A program made the position numbers and the translations under genes. From positions 24,817,501-24,881,500 of the forward strand of contig NC_088308.1 of the NCBI RefSeq assembly GCF_910592395.1: a DNA stretch of 64,000 bases. Direction: 5' to 3'. Below the pieces are notes generated by a model, which saw nothing but the letters and a program-made list of their open reading frames with translations, had not been told where the DNA came from and did no database searches. Shown piece by piece: positions 43,701 through 55,700 of this stretch; the first letter of the stretch is position 1; each line of letters starts with the position of its first letter. This DNA is from Lineus longissimus (taxonomy: Eukaryota; Nemertea; Pilidiophora; Heteronemertea; Lineidae).

Positions 43701-46700
43701 AAAAGGTTCCAATCAACGAAGCAAAGAAAATAGCATTTTAGTCAGCCAAAAGCAACAAAACAAGTAGTCATTTTGATAAGGAATTATTGTTCAATTACAC
43801 ACAAAAATGAGGTTTAATTATGAGGTGAATAATTGGCGAAATGATGGCACCAATTATAGATTTACGTTGATTCCAAGTATCCCGTGATCCAAAGGGGAGC
43901 AAGCATGGAAAAGATGAGAAGGAACAACATCATTAGCATCAATGTTAATTTTGAGTCATGACAGGTACGTATTACTGAACATGTGATAGGCAGAAGCGAA
44001 GCAAGCAGCAAGCTCACTACAAGCATTTGTGAGGAGTGTCAAAGCAGCTAAAGACAGAGTATACTACCCTAGAGAAGAAAAGACGAAAAATCTTGGACAT
44101 TTTAACAGGAGGCTGCACATTGTGATGTGTTGACACAGGGCATGGAAATTATCAAATTGGATGGTTTTTTGATTAGTTTGAAGCTTGAGCAAGGAAGTAA
44201 ATCAGAAGCACTTACATGCATTATCAGCAGAATGACAGCCATATTGGAATATGCATTAACCTTTTGGGGAACGTTTCTTCCTGTAGGAGTTTTGTAACAT
44301 AACGAACTGGTTTTCATTTGTTCTCTTAGTTCTTCAATCTATTGAGAATACAATAATATAGGGGCATCTGTGCTAATTTGACCAGTTTTTATCAAAATTT
44401 GTATGGAGACACTTTAACAATGATGCAAGTTACTACTCTAGATCATGCTCAAAATCCCAACCTCAGAAAATGCCAGGTAAATTGAAGTAAAATCCAATAT
44501 GGCTGCCAAGGAACATATTTATCTCATGCTACAGAATATAGATTAGACATGGCAGCATGACATGGCTGTGTCCTTGAACATGCTGAAGCTGACACACAAT
44601 GACTCGTCTGGCGTACAACTGGGCTTGGCTGAAATTAACAATGACTTCACAGAAATTCCCAACACTTGCGGCTAACACAGATGGAAAAGTAACACTAAAA
44701 AGAACATGGTTTGTTTGGATAGATTGCCATCTGATAAAAAAATCGGAGCAACTAAATTTCGTACCCTGCTTTCGACTGAGCAGTTAAAAAAAAAGTAAAT
44801 CTGTAGTCTAACTGCTGCTCTGTTTGTTTCTCTTGTTACAAAACCTGCCAGTATTCCCCCATAAGCATGCAAAAAGACAAATTAACATTTCACAGAAAAG
44901 AACTGCAGTGCCCTGACCCCAAACCCCTACTATTGACTGTTGCACAACAAGAAATAGCTGGCACTGTGAAACAACTTTCCTCAGACTGCCAAAGAACAGC
45001 TCCTATGTCACAACCCTTCCTCTATATCAAGCCATGGTACAAAATATTATCTTGCCGCTCCCCTTACATTTACTGTTGATGTTTGTAACATAATTTACAT
45101 GCAATAAACCCAGTGATTGCATACTGACAGTGTCCCATCACCCATGTACACAAAAGTCCAGAAAGAATGCCCAAGGCACTTCACAACGTGGTAAAAGGGA
45201 ATATTGGCAGTTGTGATTTTCCTTTAAGTCAAAAATGTCAACAACCCTAGCAATCTCATCCCACAGCTCATTACACGACCTGTCATCATCTTATTTTACA
45301 TTTACGAAACCAAATGTTCTTATTGGATATTCAGTACATAATGGAAACTTGCATTCTAGGTCAGTTTCTGCAGGCTCAGCATGGCATGGACTGACACTAA
45401 CAATGGAAGAAAAGGCAGGCTATAACCAGTCCACAAACAAAATCAAGTGTGTGTGGACTGGTACCTCAGGATGAACAAGTCACAAAAAGAGGAATACAGG
45501 CCATGACGTTTGTAATCTATTCTTCAGAGGGAAAGTAGTTTGGTAGTTTTGCAATTCATTAGATGTACAGAAGCTGGGGACGATGAGTATATTTTCTATG
45601 TCATGGCCTGTCAAGACATTTAAAATTTGATGGAAAATACAGGGGTGTCCATTTTATCAAATACTGTTCAAGTCACCAGGCACTTGCCAGTTGGTGTGAG
45701 CAGATGCTGACCCTTGACGGTCATTTAATAAGGGTGGATGTGTCCACACAGATAGCATGATGCCCTCTGTTATTGTGCACCCACAAAAAATCTGCAACAC
45801 AACTTTTCCTTGGTGTTAAATGCTGATCTTCTCAGATCAGTTGACACCTGGAGCATGTTACCATGTAAATATATCTAAACATTTTACAAGATACAGTGTG
45901 GCACAAAAAATGAACTAGTGGCACAAGGTGAGTACGAGGCATGTATGAATAACCAGCAGAGTAAGTAGACAACTTGCATATCTCTAATGCTGTCTAGCTC
46001 TACACATTCAGCTTCAGAACATTGCAAAATCTCAAAGCATCCCAACAATGAATGCGGTAGATAAGCCCTAAACACCAAGCTTGAGCACACTGCAATTACC
46101 CCCAAAACAATTACCCCCAAAAGGTCACCAACTGGATGGATGGATGGTTGGATGGATAGAAGATTTAACTTCCAACACATTGTGACAACCCTAAGGGCTC
46201 TCTGCAAGAAGCGAGTAAGGTTTTCTCTGCACTGACCACAAAAGAACAAGGGAGGCAAATTTGCCTCACATAGCAAGAACACACTCAACCCCAATGGTTC
46301 TCAACTAGATGGTAAATTTGACGAACACCCCTGGGTAGGATACAGTTGTGGAATGAGGGTGCTAGGAGAAGATTTTTGGGACAATGAATTGACAATAAAA
46401 GAAAGAGAAATAAGAGATTGTAATAATCACATTTCTACAAATGGCAAAGCTGACTGGCGGCACAGAGTGTCGTCTAAAATGTGTCAAAATATATCAAATG
46501 TCTATCAGCAGAGTGCAGCGAAGCAACCGTAAAATTCAAGAAATATCGTCTAAATGAATGCAAAATTGATAAATTTTGAATTGAAACTTTGGTTGAAAAT
46601 TACACAATCCAGGGAATTTCTGTGAACATTTTTATTGATGCACCTTGTCTTGTCACATTACATGCATATTGTAGAGAAGAATGTAAGATATTGTTGTTAT

Positions 46701-49700
46701 GAAAAGTTGATGTTACATTGTTGACATTACGATATATCGTATGCCTCATGCAAGAAACTAGCCTAGATTTAGGGTAGAGGTCACAACTCTAGTAGTACCT
46801 TCGTCTTCTTCCTCCGCGAGCTCCGTAGACTGCTGTCCTTGGTCTAAAAGTGAAATGGAAAGGTTGCAGTTAAAATGTGGACCTCACATCTGCGCAGGCA
46901 GGGAGATCTGGAGCTAAAAAACCAGTAGTCAATCGTAAATCAGAAGAGAATACGTGAGACAGGGTTTGAATATGCAATACAAGGAGATTTCAGGTTCTTA
47001 ATTTTAATATTTTTCTTCATGGCCAATTATTTCCTTCAGGTGTTTTTTGTTATACAAAAAGTTTCAGACACCAAAACAAGCTACAAGCTGTCATGACAAA
47101 GCCTGTGCCACAATTCCAAATATTAGAGTAAAAAATCGAAAATGACAAGACCAAATCGAGTCAAGTCGCTACCCACTGGAATCCTTGGTTTTATTACCAG
47201 TGAAGTATTATAATATTTCTTCACCTACGAATCTATGAAATTCTTGATTAGTTTAAGAATTTTCAATGCAATGCATCTCAATCCTACTACCTTCTAAGAA
47301 TGATATTTGGAAAGGAAGCCATAGTGAGAACAAAGCTCACATTGCAAGGTACAGCATGGACTATGGGAAGGAGAAGAATATCTCCAGGTAAATGATTGTT
47401 GCAAAAAATTATCGAAATTTTAGTCAAAAATTGCCTAAAACCAAACTTTTGTATTGCATATAAAGAAAGAAAAAAAAATATCAAGGAAACCACTCCAATC
47501 CACTACAACCAGCAACATCTAACAGATTCCACAATGTAACTTTATCTAAATCCACATACATAATTGATATTCTAACAGTGTCCTAAACCAACAGCGACTA
47601 TTCATGCACAGCACAAAAACAATTCGTCTTGAATTGATTTAATGTTCTTTCAACAACAGGTCTGGACTTGATGAGTGATCAAATACTTGCTCAAACATAT
47701 ATTTTAATAGTAACGGCCGAAAATTATTCGATTTGCCAAGATTTGTAAATAATTTTGCATATGGGGCATCCGAAAGAACCATGCTGTTAATATTATGAAA
47801 TGAAACAACTTCAACTGAATTTGGCCCTTCGTCAGTTTGATATTTGAGATCTTTCCAATGATTTTCATTGAATTGAATCCAGTGAAATGGAGCACGTAGA
47901 TTATCCTGATTATACTGGAGTTGTGTGAAAAATAATAGACATCTTCACTTTATTACACGGTATAAAGACCCAGAACCAGACAGGGTGAAAATAACAGCTT
48001 GAAGTAAACTAGCTGAAATCTTCAACTCTTTGAGGGTGGAAACTGCAAGTATTGGCAGTTTATTCATTCAATCCAAACATTTCAAAAGAGCCCTTCTTCT
48101 ACAGAAGGGACAACAAAACAGATGCTGACACTAATACCAATTAGTGATCTGTTTGCTACAAAATCATTACCAGTAACAGCATCAGATCTTTCAAAACCAA
48201 TAGTGCCTCTGCTGAGACCTATATAATAGTGACCTGTTGATAGTTGTTGTAAAGCCCTTCGAGACGGACCTTGGTCAGCGGCCATTATGACTGGATTCAA
48301 ACTCTATTGATATCTATATGAAGTCCTCATCGCCTTGCCTCTGGGTCTTTAAAAGATCTAAAACTCCTGTGGTCAGTTTTAAAACACACCAATAATACAG
48401 TCTATCCAGACTAAAAAAATAACAAGTCACACAAACTTCACAGAATATAAAGACTAAGGCCCTGGTGCTTGTGCAAATAAGATCATCAACACAATTCACC
48501 AGTAGAGTATACCTTTAGTCTGCTCTATTCCAAAATATTTTAAATGATCATCGTCCTCCTGGCATGGGAGGGAATGATCCTCAGTGATCGTGATGACGGG
48601 GGTACCGGGGCTTTCATCTTCAAAACTGACTGAAAATGGGGAAAACAAAACTCAGTTGGACATGAACAGCACCGAAGCACAAACATTGGTGTCACATGGA
48701 CTTGAAACATTCAAAGCAGTTCTTTTTTGTGGAAATATCTGTTATTATTACTGCAACATCTATATAGAGATATAACAACCAAAGGTGGCAGCACTACCTA
48801 TATCTCTCATGCTAAACAATACATATAAGAAATTTGATTGTCCAGGACAGAAAATGTCAAGTTCCTCTTCAGGCCAACAAAAATGTACCTTGCCCTCTTT
48901 TTGGGACACTCTGGTCATTATCAGACAAGTGCTGCCCCCTCATCAGTTGTCATGGTTCCTGCCTGACGAAGCAGTAATAGGATCAAAATACCGATAACTG
49001 TAATTCTGATCAATGAGAGATGATTGATAAGTTGATGGATGAAATCAGATATAGATGGCTTGCAACGTGGAAATGAAAGCACTGTAACCAAATCTTTGGC
49101 CAACAGTTCTAAGATTCCACATAGTTCTCAAAATAATCACCACACAATCATCCACAGACACTCATTCGGAACAACAACGCAAAGGACAACATCATATTAA
49201 ACAAGTGCAAGACAAGATTTTACGAGCAGACCCTGGGATACTACTTATTTGAGGAAACGGCAAGATGACTAAACAACACCTCACAACCTAAACTTGGTCG
49301 GTATTGTCAAGGTCAAAACTAGACCCAGACCTTTTGACCTTCATTGCTGATGAGCATTAAACTGACCTTCACCTTTGGTCAAGATTAAGTATGTTAACCT
49401 TGACCTGCATGCAAGGTCAAACTATTCTATGGAATGAGATCGAATAACCAAAAACCGAAAGGCAAATACTGGATTTGGAGAAGCACACTAGAACAGAATC
49501 AGAAGCTGACAATATTGATAACAAAAGACATTTAGACAACGAACAGGTAAACAGGTCGTTCTGGATGGGAGAGGGAAATCAATAGAAAGAATATCTGGTT
49601 GTGACCGAGAATCCAAATGAACCACATTGTCAAAAATGAAGGAAACACCTCCTTGTAAAAGAAAATCGGCTGTACCATTTCTGTCTGGAACAGACTCAAA

Positions 49701-52700
49701 AAAGACATCAGAAAGATAATACCTTAAATTAGCATGATACTAGGCATTATTACTTCTTAACCATAACGTAAGTTTTTCATAGTTAAATCATTTACTTACC
49801 AATACCTGATAAATAAATTCTACAGCTATTACAGCTCGGCTAAATTTGGATGTTTGATGAGAAATTCTACGCAAACACAGACGGGCAAGACAAATTATTC
49901 ATATCATGATAACTGAGTAAAGATATGAAGAAAGACCAATGAGATAATAAAATATTTTAGAAGAAAATGTGGGCAATGAAGTTGCAAGGCCACTTCAGCT
50001 TTATGCATCATGGCTGATTATTTCTTTCGTCCAAATTTCTGTAAACGCACAGAAGGTCCAGAATAATTGCGCGAATAGGTGATGTCCTCAACATCGAAGC
50101 TTTATTGTTAAAATGGCGTACATGATGCCCAAGATAGCACCGCAGGACATGGACATGGACAGATGCTGAGTTATATGATGGGGAGGATAGGAAGAAACCA
50201 TCACCAGAGTGAGAGTTACCCTGTGGGAACATACACAGCATTCTATTTCACCTATGTTACGCAAACACCAATGCATTTATCTTCACAAATACACAGGTGC
50301 TTCTGTTAACTAAGGTTTGAAAAATGCAGCCTATTTCACCTTAGTAAGCCTTGGTAAAGTTGTATGAATATGCAACACACTTATTCCAGTTAGCTGAAAT
50401 GATTGGTGATACAGTCTTATTATCTCAATCACTTCATGCCAACTTCAATCATCATGGAAGTTAATCCACTTTTTGCCAGACCATGTGTATATTTATGTAT
50501 TTAACCCACGCAAGGTGAAATAGGCCAGGATTCTAATTCAGATTGAGAAAAAAATCCCACACAGTAATGTACAAGTACGATGATAAGGTCTCTTGACAAT
50601 ATGATCAACAAATTCACAAAAATTTGCCAAAATTATATATTTCATATTTCAAAAGACAGATTTCTTTTGATTTTTACCTGCTCATAAACCTGGTACCTCA
50701 TCGACAAAGTTTTTTTCCATAGGCTAAAACGATTTTGTCAAGACACCACGTGCGGAGGGGCAGTAAACGTGACATCATATAACCCCTTTAAGACATCATG
50801 ACGAAGTTTCCAAGAACAGCCTTCTGGCCACTGGTTTCAGTACAACATTATTCTTAAGAAAATCTAAAAGTCATTTTGTCCTGGAGGGGTTAATCTAACA
50901 TTCGAAATGGACACTGTTTCTACCTGAATGGGACACGCTTACAACTTCACATAAGTTCACTTGGTAAACACCATGCAAAATTCACAAAATATCAAATTTT
51001 TAACGGGTTGACAAAATCTTCACCATAACGCATAAATCTAACTAACTTGCCAACTAAACAAACGTAATGTGTTCATGGACTAACTATACGTGCTTTGGAC
51101 AAACAGTACAAACAAGTTTCAACCACTAAAGAACTGCTTGTCACCTATATCTGAGTCACGTTTGTGTGCATCATTGCAAAAGGTGTTCAACTATCGTGAA
51201 AGATGTCGGGGGGGGGGGGGGGATCAATCTGTGCTCATAGCAGCTACATGTACTGTATATAGACGTGGCATGAAGCTGCGCTATGGACGGTGAAGTGATG
51301 TGCTACGCCTTGGCTTGCGAAGTGGAAAATGAGGACTGTACTTGTAAAGTTCTGCTTCATTCAGCCAAAGGCACGCTTGTTCACACAAAGTAAACAACTT
51401 CTTTTTCTCCCACCAAGAGTGACAAGTTTGGAAGTTGTGATTGTACTACATTGTTTTGTGTTGTCGGCGTTGTCGACTCCCTTAACCAGGGTGTCTAATT
51501 ATGTCAAACAATTTAAACCCATCACCTCATGGAGGGAACAAACATACAGTACATCAGATGTACCAATAAATGTGTAGTTCTACGTACAATAGAAGTACTA
51601 GAAACTAAGTGAAGGTAAGTTATTTATCATCTTTTATTCATGTGTATAATCTATAATGATGTAAACGATAGTTGAGCTGCCACAAGGACACCACAAGACT
51701 GGGGTACCCAAATACGACTGTGAGTAAAGAGAGGAGGAAATGCTGGTTTTTGAGAAGTACAATCTTAGTTTAAGTCTCAGAGAGATAAAAGAGTCGATGG
51801 AGACAAGATAGTCAAATTCTACAAGAAGTAGAATGTATTCAATACATGTACTGAAATTGAAATAACCAGTTAACGTCAAAAAAAGTACACGAGGACGTAA
51901 ATAGTCTCACAGTCCTGCCGAGGAAAAAATACAGAAATATTTGAAAAAAGAAACCACAACCATAGAAACCAGAGCTCGTAGCATTTACGTCGTTCTCACG
52001 GAAAATTTCGGCATTTCTAATCACTGTTACACGAAGACAGTTAGCGACAGCAGCGCAGCATTTCTCCAGCAGTTGTTGTTAGTAAACGTACGGGAAAGTC
52101 TTTCCAAAGGTAGTTGGATAGAAGCACTGCAACAAGGTTAACACACTAGGAGCAAGTTAGCAGCCAACTTCCCGTTCATCAGCGATTCCATCATAAACTT
52201 TAGACAAAATATAAAAGTGTTTCTCTAATGTAAACCACAAATGAGATGGTTTTGTACCTAATCAGAATTATTCATCAACTTTTTCATCACTTCATGCATT
52301 TTTGGAATAGTTTCATCATGATGCTGTTTGACTTAATCACAGGTATACAGAACAGGTAGGCTGGGTTCGTCATTCATTAGAAGAGGGTTCGTCATTCACA
52401 AGATGAGTCAAGCTTATTTACAAACCATCAACCGAGCAGCCAGGTCAGTGACTAATGGATATGACATGAGAATGATATGGATCAATTAGACACCAACATT
52501 CTAAGAGTTAACGATAACATGTGCTAGGTTCTATCACACTTCCTGGTGTAACATTTATCAGTTGCTATTACTAGTACAGTTATTAGTTCTATCTCAGAAC
52601 TCTGTTGCCAACATCAGTACCATATCACAGGTACCTGATACATCCTTGTGGTGTCCAATACCATTTTGGCTTGTCTCTCTTCCTGAGGAAGAAGTAAATT

Positions 52701-55700
52701 TCCTCCAACCCACCTTAGGAAAGTGACTCCTACTACTAATAACAGCCTTCGGCAAGCAGTGTTCAGTGCTAGTGGACGTGAGGCGGAAGCTTAGTATACA
52801 CGAAGTGTTTATAAACGAAGCGTAAGCATCTTAACAGTAAACGAAATATCAGAGCTTCTCCTTGTTGGCTTGAAATGGTCAACACATAAAGTTGATGGTA
52901 GTAAACTTGTAATGCAGGATGTAGTAGAAATTTCACTAAGGAGTGTTAATATATTAAAACTAGAGTAAAAGCAGTCATGTTTAAAATGGGAAAATTTGCA
53001 GAAAAGTCTTTAGTTAAATGCTGAAGCAATGAAACCAGGAACGCAAAGCTAGCTGGACCTCCTGTACTGATTCAATTGAGCCATTCCAAAAAAGGTGGAC
53101 ATGCTGTACCTAGCCATGCTGCATTAGCTCTAATGCTCTCTGGCTTACTGGTATACCTGAGTCACTAGAGTCCTCTGCGCCCTCTACTGATAGTCTTGTG
53201 CACACTCGACGGGTTTTCGTTTTGGTCTTTACTCGTTTAACCACACGGGTGCCATCAGGGAGAACATCTTCATACTCTTCTATGTCTGCTTCTTCATGTG
53301 GCTCATCATGGACCAGATCGGTCTGAAAATGGAATCCCCCAGGAATGTCGCTCTGGTGGAATGCTTCTTTCTCCTCCCACCGACTACGAGTGACTGTCCC
53401 GCGCGTTTCCTTTGTCTTGACTACATGCTTCCTCACCACCACGCCATCTTGGATAGTCTCGGCAATTTCTATATAATCTTCACCAGTGCTGTCGTCATGT
53501 TGCACTGTTCCTTCCAAAACATCTCGGAAAAGTTGCACCCTACTCGGACCATGCAAATCACTTTCAACCCTCTCAGCCCCTCCAAAGCTAAAGTGTTCAG
53601 CTGGTTCATCTCTCGTGGTTTGACCAGATTCGCTCATCCAAAGATGCGAAGTTCTAAATGATCTCTCCTCACTTCTTATTGTACGGGTGCTCTCCAAATG
53701 TGTTGTAACTGATTGTTCCTCAAAGCTCCGACTACTGCGCATTTCACCATGTGCTAACTCTCTTCTTTCTCCACTCAAATGAGATAAATCTATCCTCCGA
53801 TGTTCCAGACTCCTGACAACAGATTCTGTCCTCTCCGCATAAGGATTACCACGATCAGAGACCCTGTCATCAAGTCCCTCCCAACTGATTGGATAATCCA
53901 TACCATATGGCCGACTAGCCGCCATTTTACTGACAGAAACTAGATAGATATTCCGCCCAGACATGTCCAGCACGTCATGAGCTAAGGGAGGCACTAATCC
54001 TTCAGCTTCTGCAGTATGTGTGATTTCTCTCTCCAATGACCGCCTCAATGAGAATTCTCCCTCCTTCGACACATTGCGCCTTGTCATCCTAATAACCTCA
54101 CCTGATGCACTAAGCCTTGGCAAGTGTTGCTGTGTTATATAGGATTCACCCCGCTCTGACATTGGCAAGACATATGGACTAAAATCTTCACTACTCTCAA
54201 CCTCTGTTATTTGTGCAGCATGCAACCTCTGCCTCCCTTCGTGAACAATGACAGACTCTGTGTGTTCTGTATCTGGTGTTACCATTGTCGACCCAGCTAC
54301 AGAGGATTCCGTAGCAGTATCACTTGGGGACGTCTCTATCACAACTGTGGATAATGATGCTTGTAGCTCACTTGCACTAGGAAGTGATTTCTTCCCATAA
54401 TCTGGTGGGATGACGATGGATGGGGAATCTTCAGATGTTGACACAAACTGAACTGTCTTGACTTTGACCTTGACTGGAGTATCCACAACTTTCCCTTGAC
54501 TAGCTCCATCCAATGGCTTTGCTTGGCTAGTGACCTCAACAGACTTCCCAAAGTCATCCACAGCTACCAAATCCTCAAGGTACAGGCTACTTCTTTCCGC
54601 CTTTTTACTTTCAGTATCCACATCATCTTGAGTTGATGTTATTTCTAAACCAGGCATTGACTCACCAGGTTTTATAACCATATGAACAGGGACTCCTTCA
54701 TCAAGATACAGACTAGACCTTGCCAACCTCTCAGCCTCTAACTGAGCTGTGTATTTAGGATCCTCTAATTGAGTAGGCACTTGACTCGCCACTTGAGCAA
54801 CAGGTTCTTCTGGCTTCTCACCAACACTGGTAGCAGTATCCCTTGCCACACCTTCTACAGAGATTTCTACATCTCCATCCAAATACATACTCGTTCTAGC
54901 TAACCTAGTTGTTTCTAATTCTGCAAGATATCTGGGATCTTTGGTATCTAATCCTGATTCCTTAGCCTGTTTATCAACATCTCTCTCTGTTTCATCACTG
55001 ACCTCAGTTACATCAACATCTCCATCTAAGTACATACTTGCCCTTGCTAACCTAGTTGTTTCTAATTCTGCAAGATAACTTGAATCTTGTGTTTCTAGCC
55101 CAGTTGCTTTGATTGGTTTAATATTGTCCGGTTCAACCACTCCATCAGTTCTATCAGTACTAGGTTCAGCATTCTGTGGGACATCACCACCAAAGTACAT
55201 ACTAGTCCTTGGTAACCCAGTTGTTTCTAATTGTGCGACATATTTAGGATCTTGGATATCCAATCCTGCTTCCTGGACCAGGTTTACTGCATCAGAATCA
55301 GCAACTTGGGTTTTATCACTGGGTTCAGTTGCATCTGAATCCAAATACATACTCGTTCCAGTTAATCTCATAGTTTCCATTTGTGCAAGATATTCTGGAT
55401 CATGGGTTTCTAGCCCCATAGTCATGAGTGGTTTGATAGTTTCAGGCTCAACAATAGTTATTGCTTTATCACTGGGCTCAGTGTCATCAGAGACAGACTT
55501 AATCATCATGGAAGGTTCTTCGTCATCTTCTTCTTCAGTTAAAGATGACTTTGAAATCGTATCGGGAGTTTCTAAAGGCTCTGAGAGGTACGAGTTGGTC
55601 TGTTCAGGGCTTCCCTGTGTAGCTCTTTCCTCCTCTTCTGTGGTCTCTGATGAATCTGGCTTAGTTAAGATATCAATTCTAGCTTTGTCATCTTCACTTG

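Larger units (their letters stand above)
43675..46798 (-). other. Intron stretch upstream of giant exon B
   Basis: AT-rich sequence without a phase-1-compatible exon was found. One frame (44102-44338) after a plausible acceptor reads IEELREQMKTSSLCYKTP but is open only in phase 0, so it does not fit the gene. Nothing else could be supported. Confidence 0.5.
48630..53156 (-). other. Intron between giant exon A and the 117-nt exon
   Basis: Mostly AT-rich non-coding DNA. It holds the AGGTCA cluster, the poly-G run, and a 6-nt stretch (49800-49805) between an acceptor (TTTATTTATCAG) and a strong donor (GTAAGTAAA) that could be a microexon. No complete gene is supported. Confidence 0.5.
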
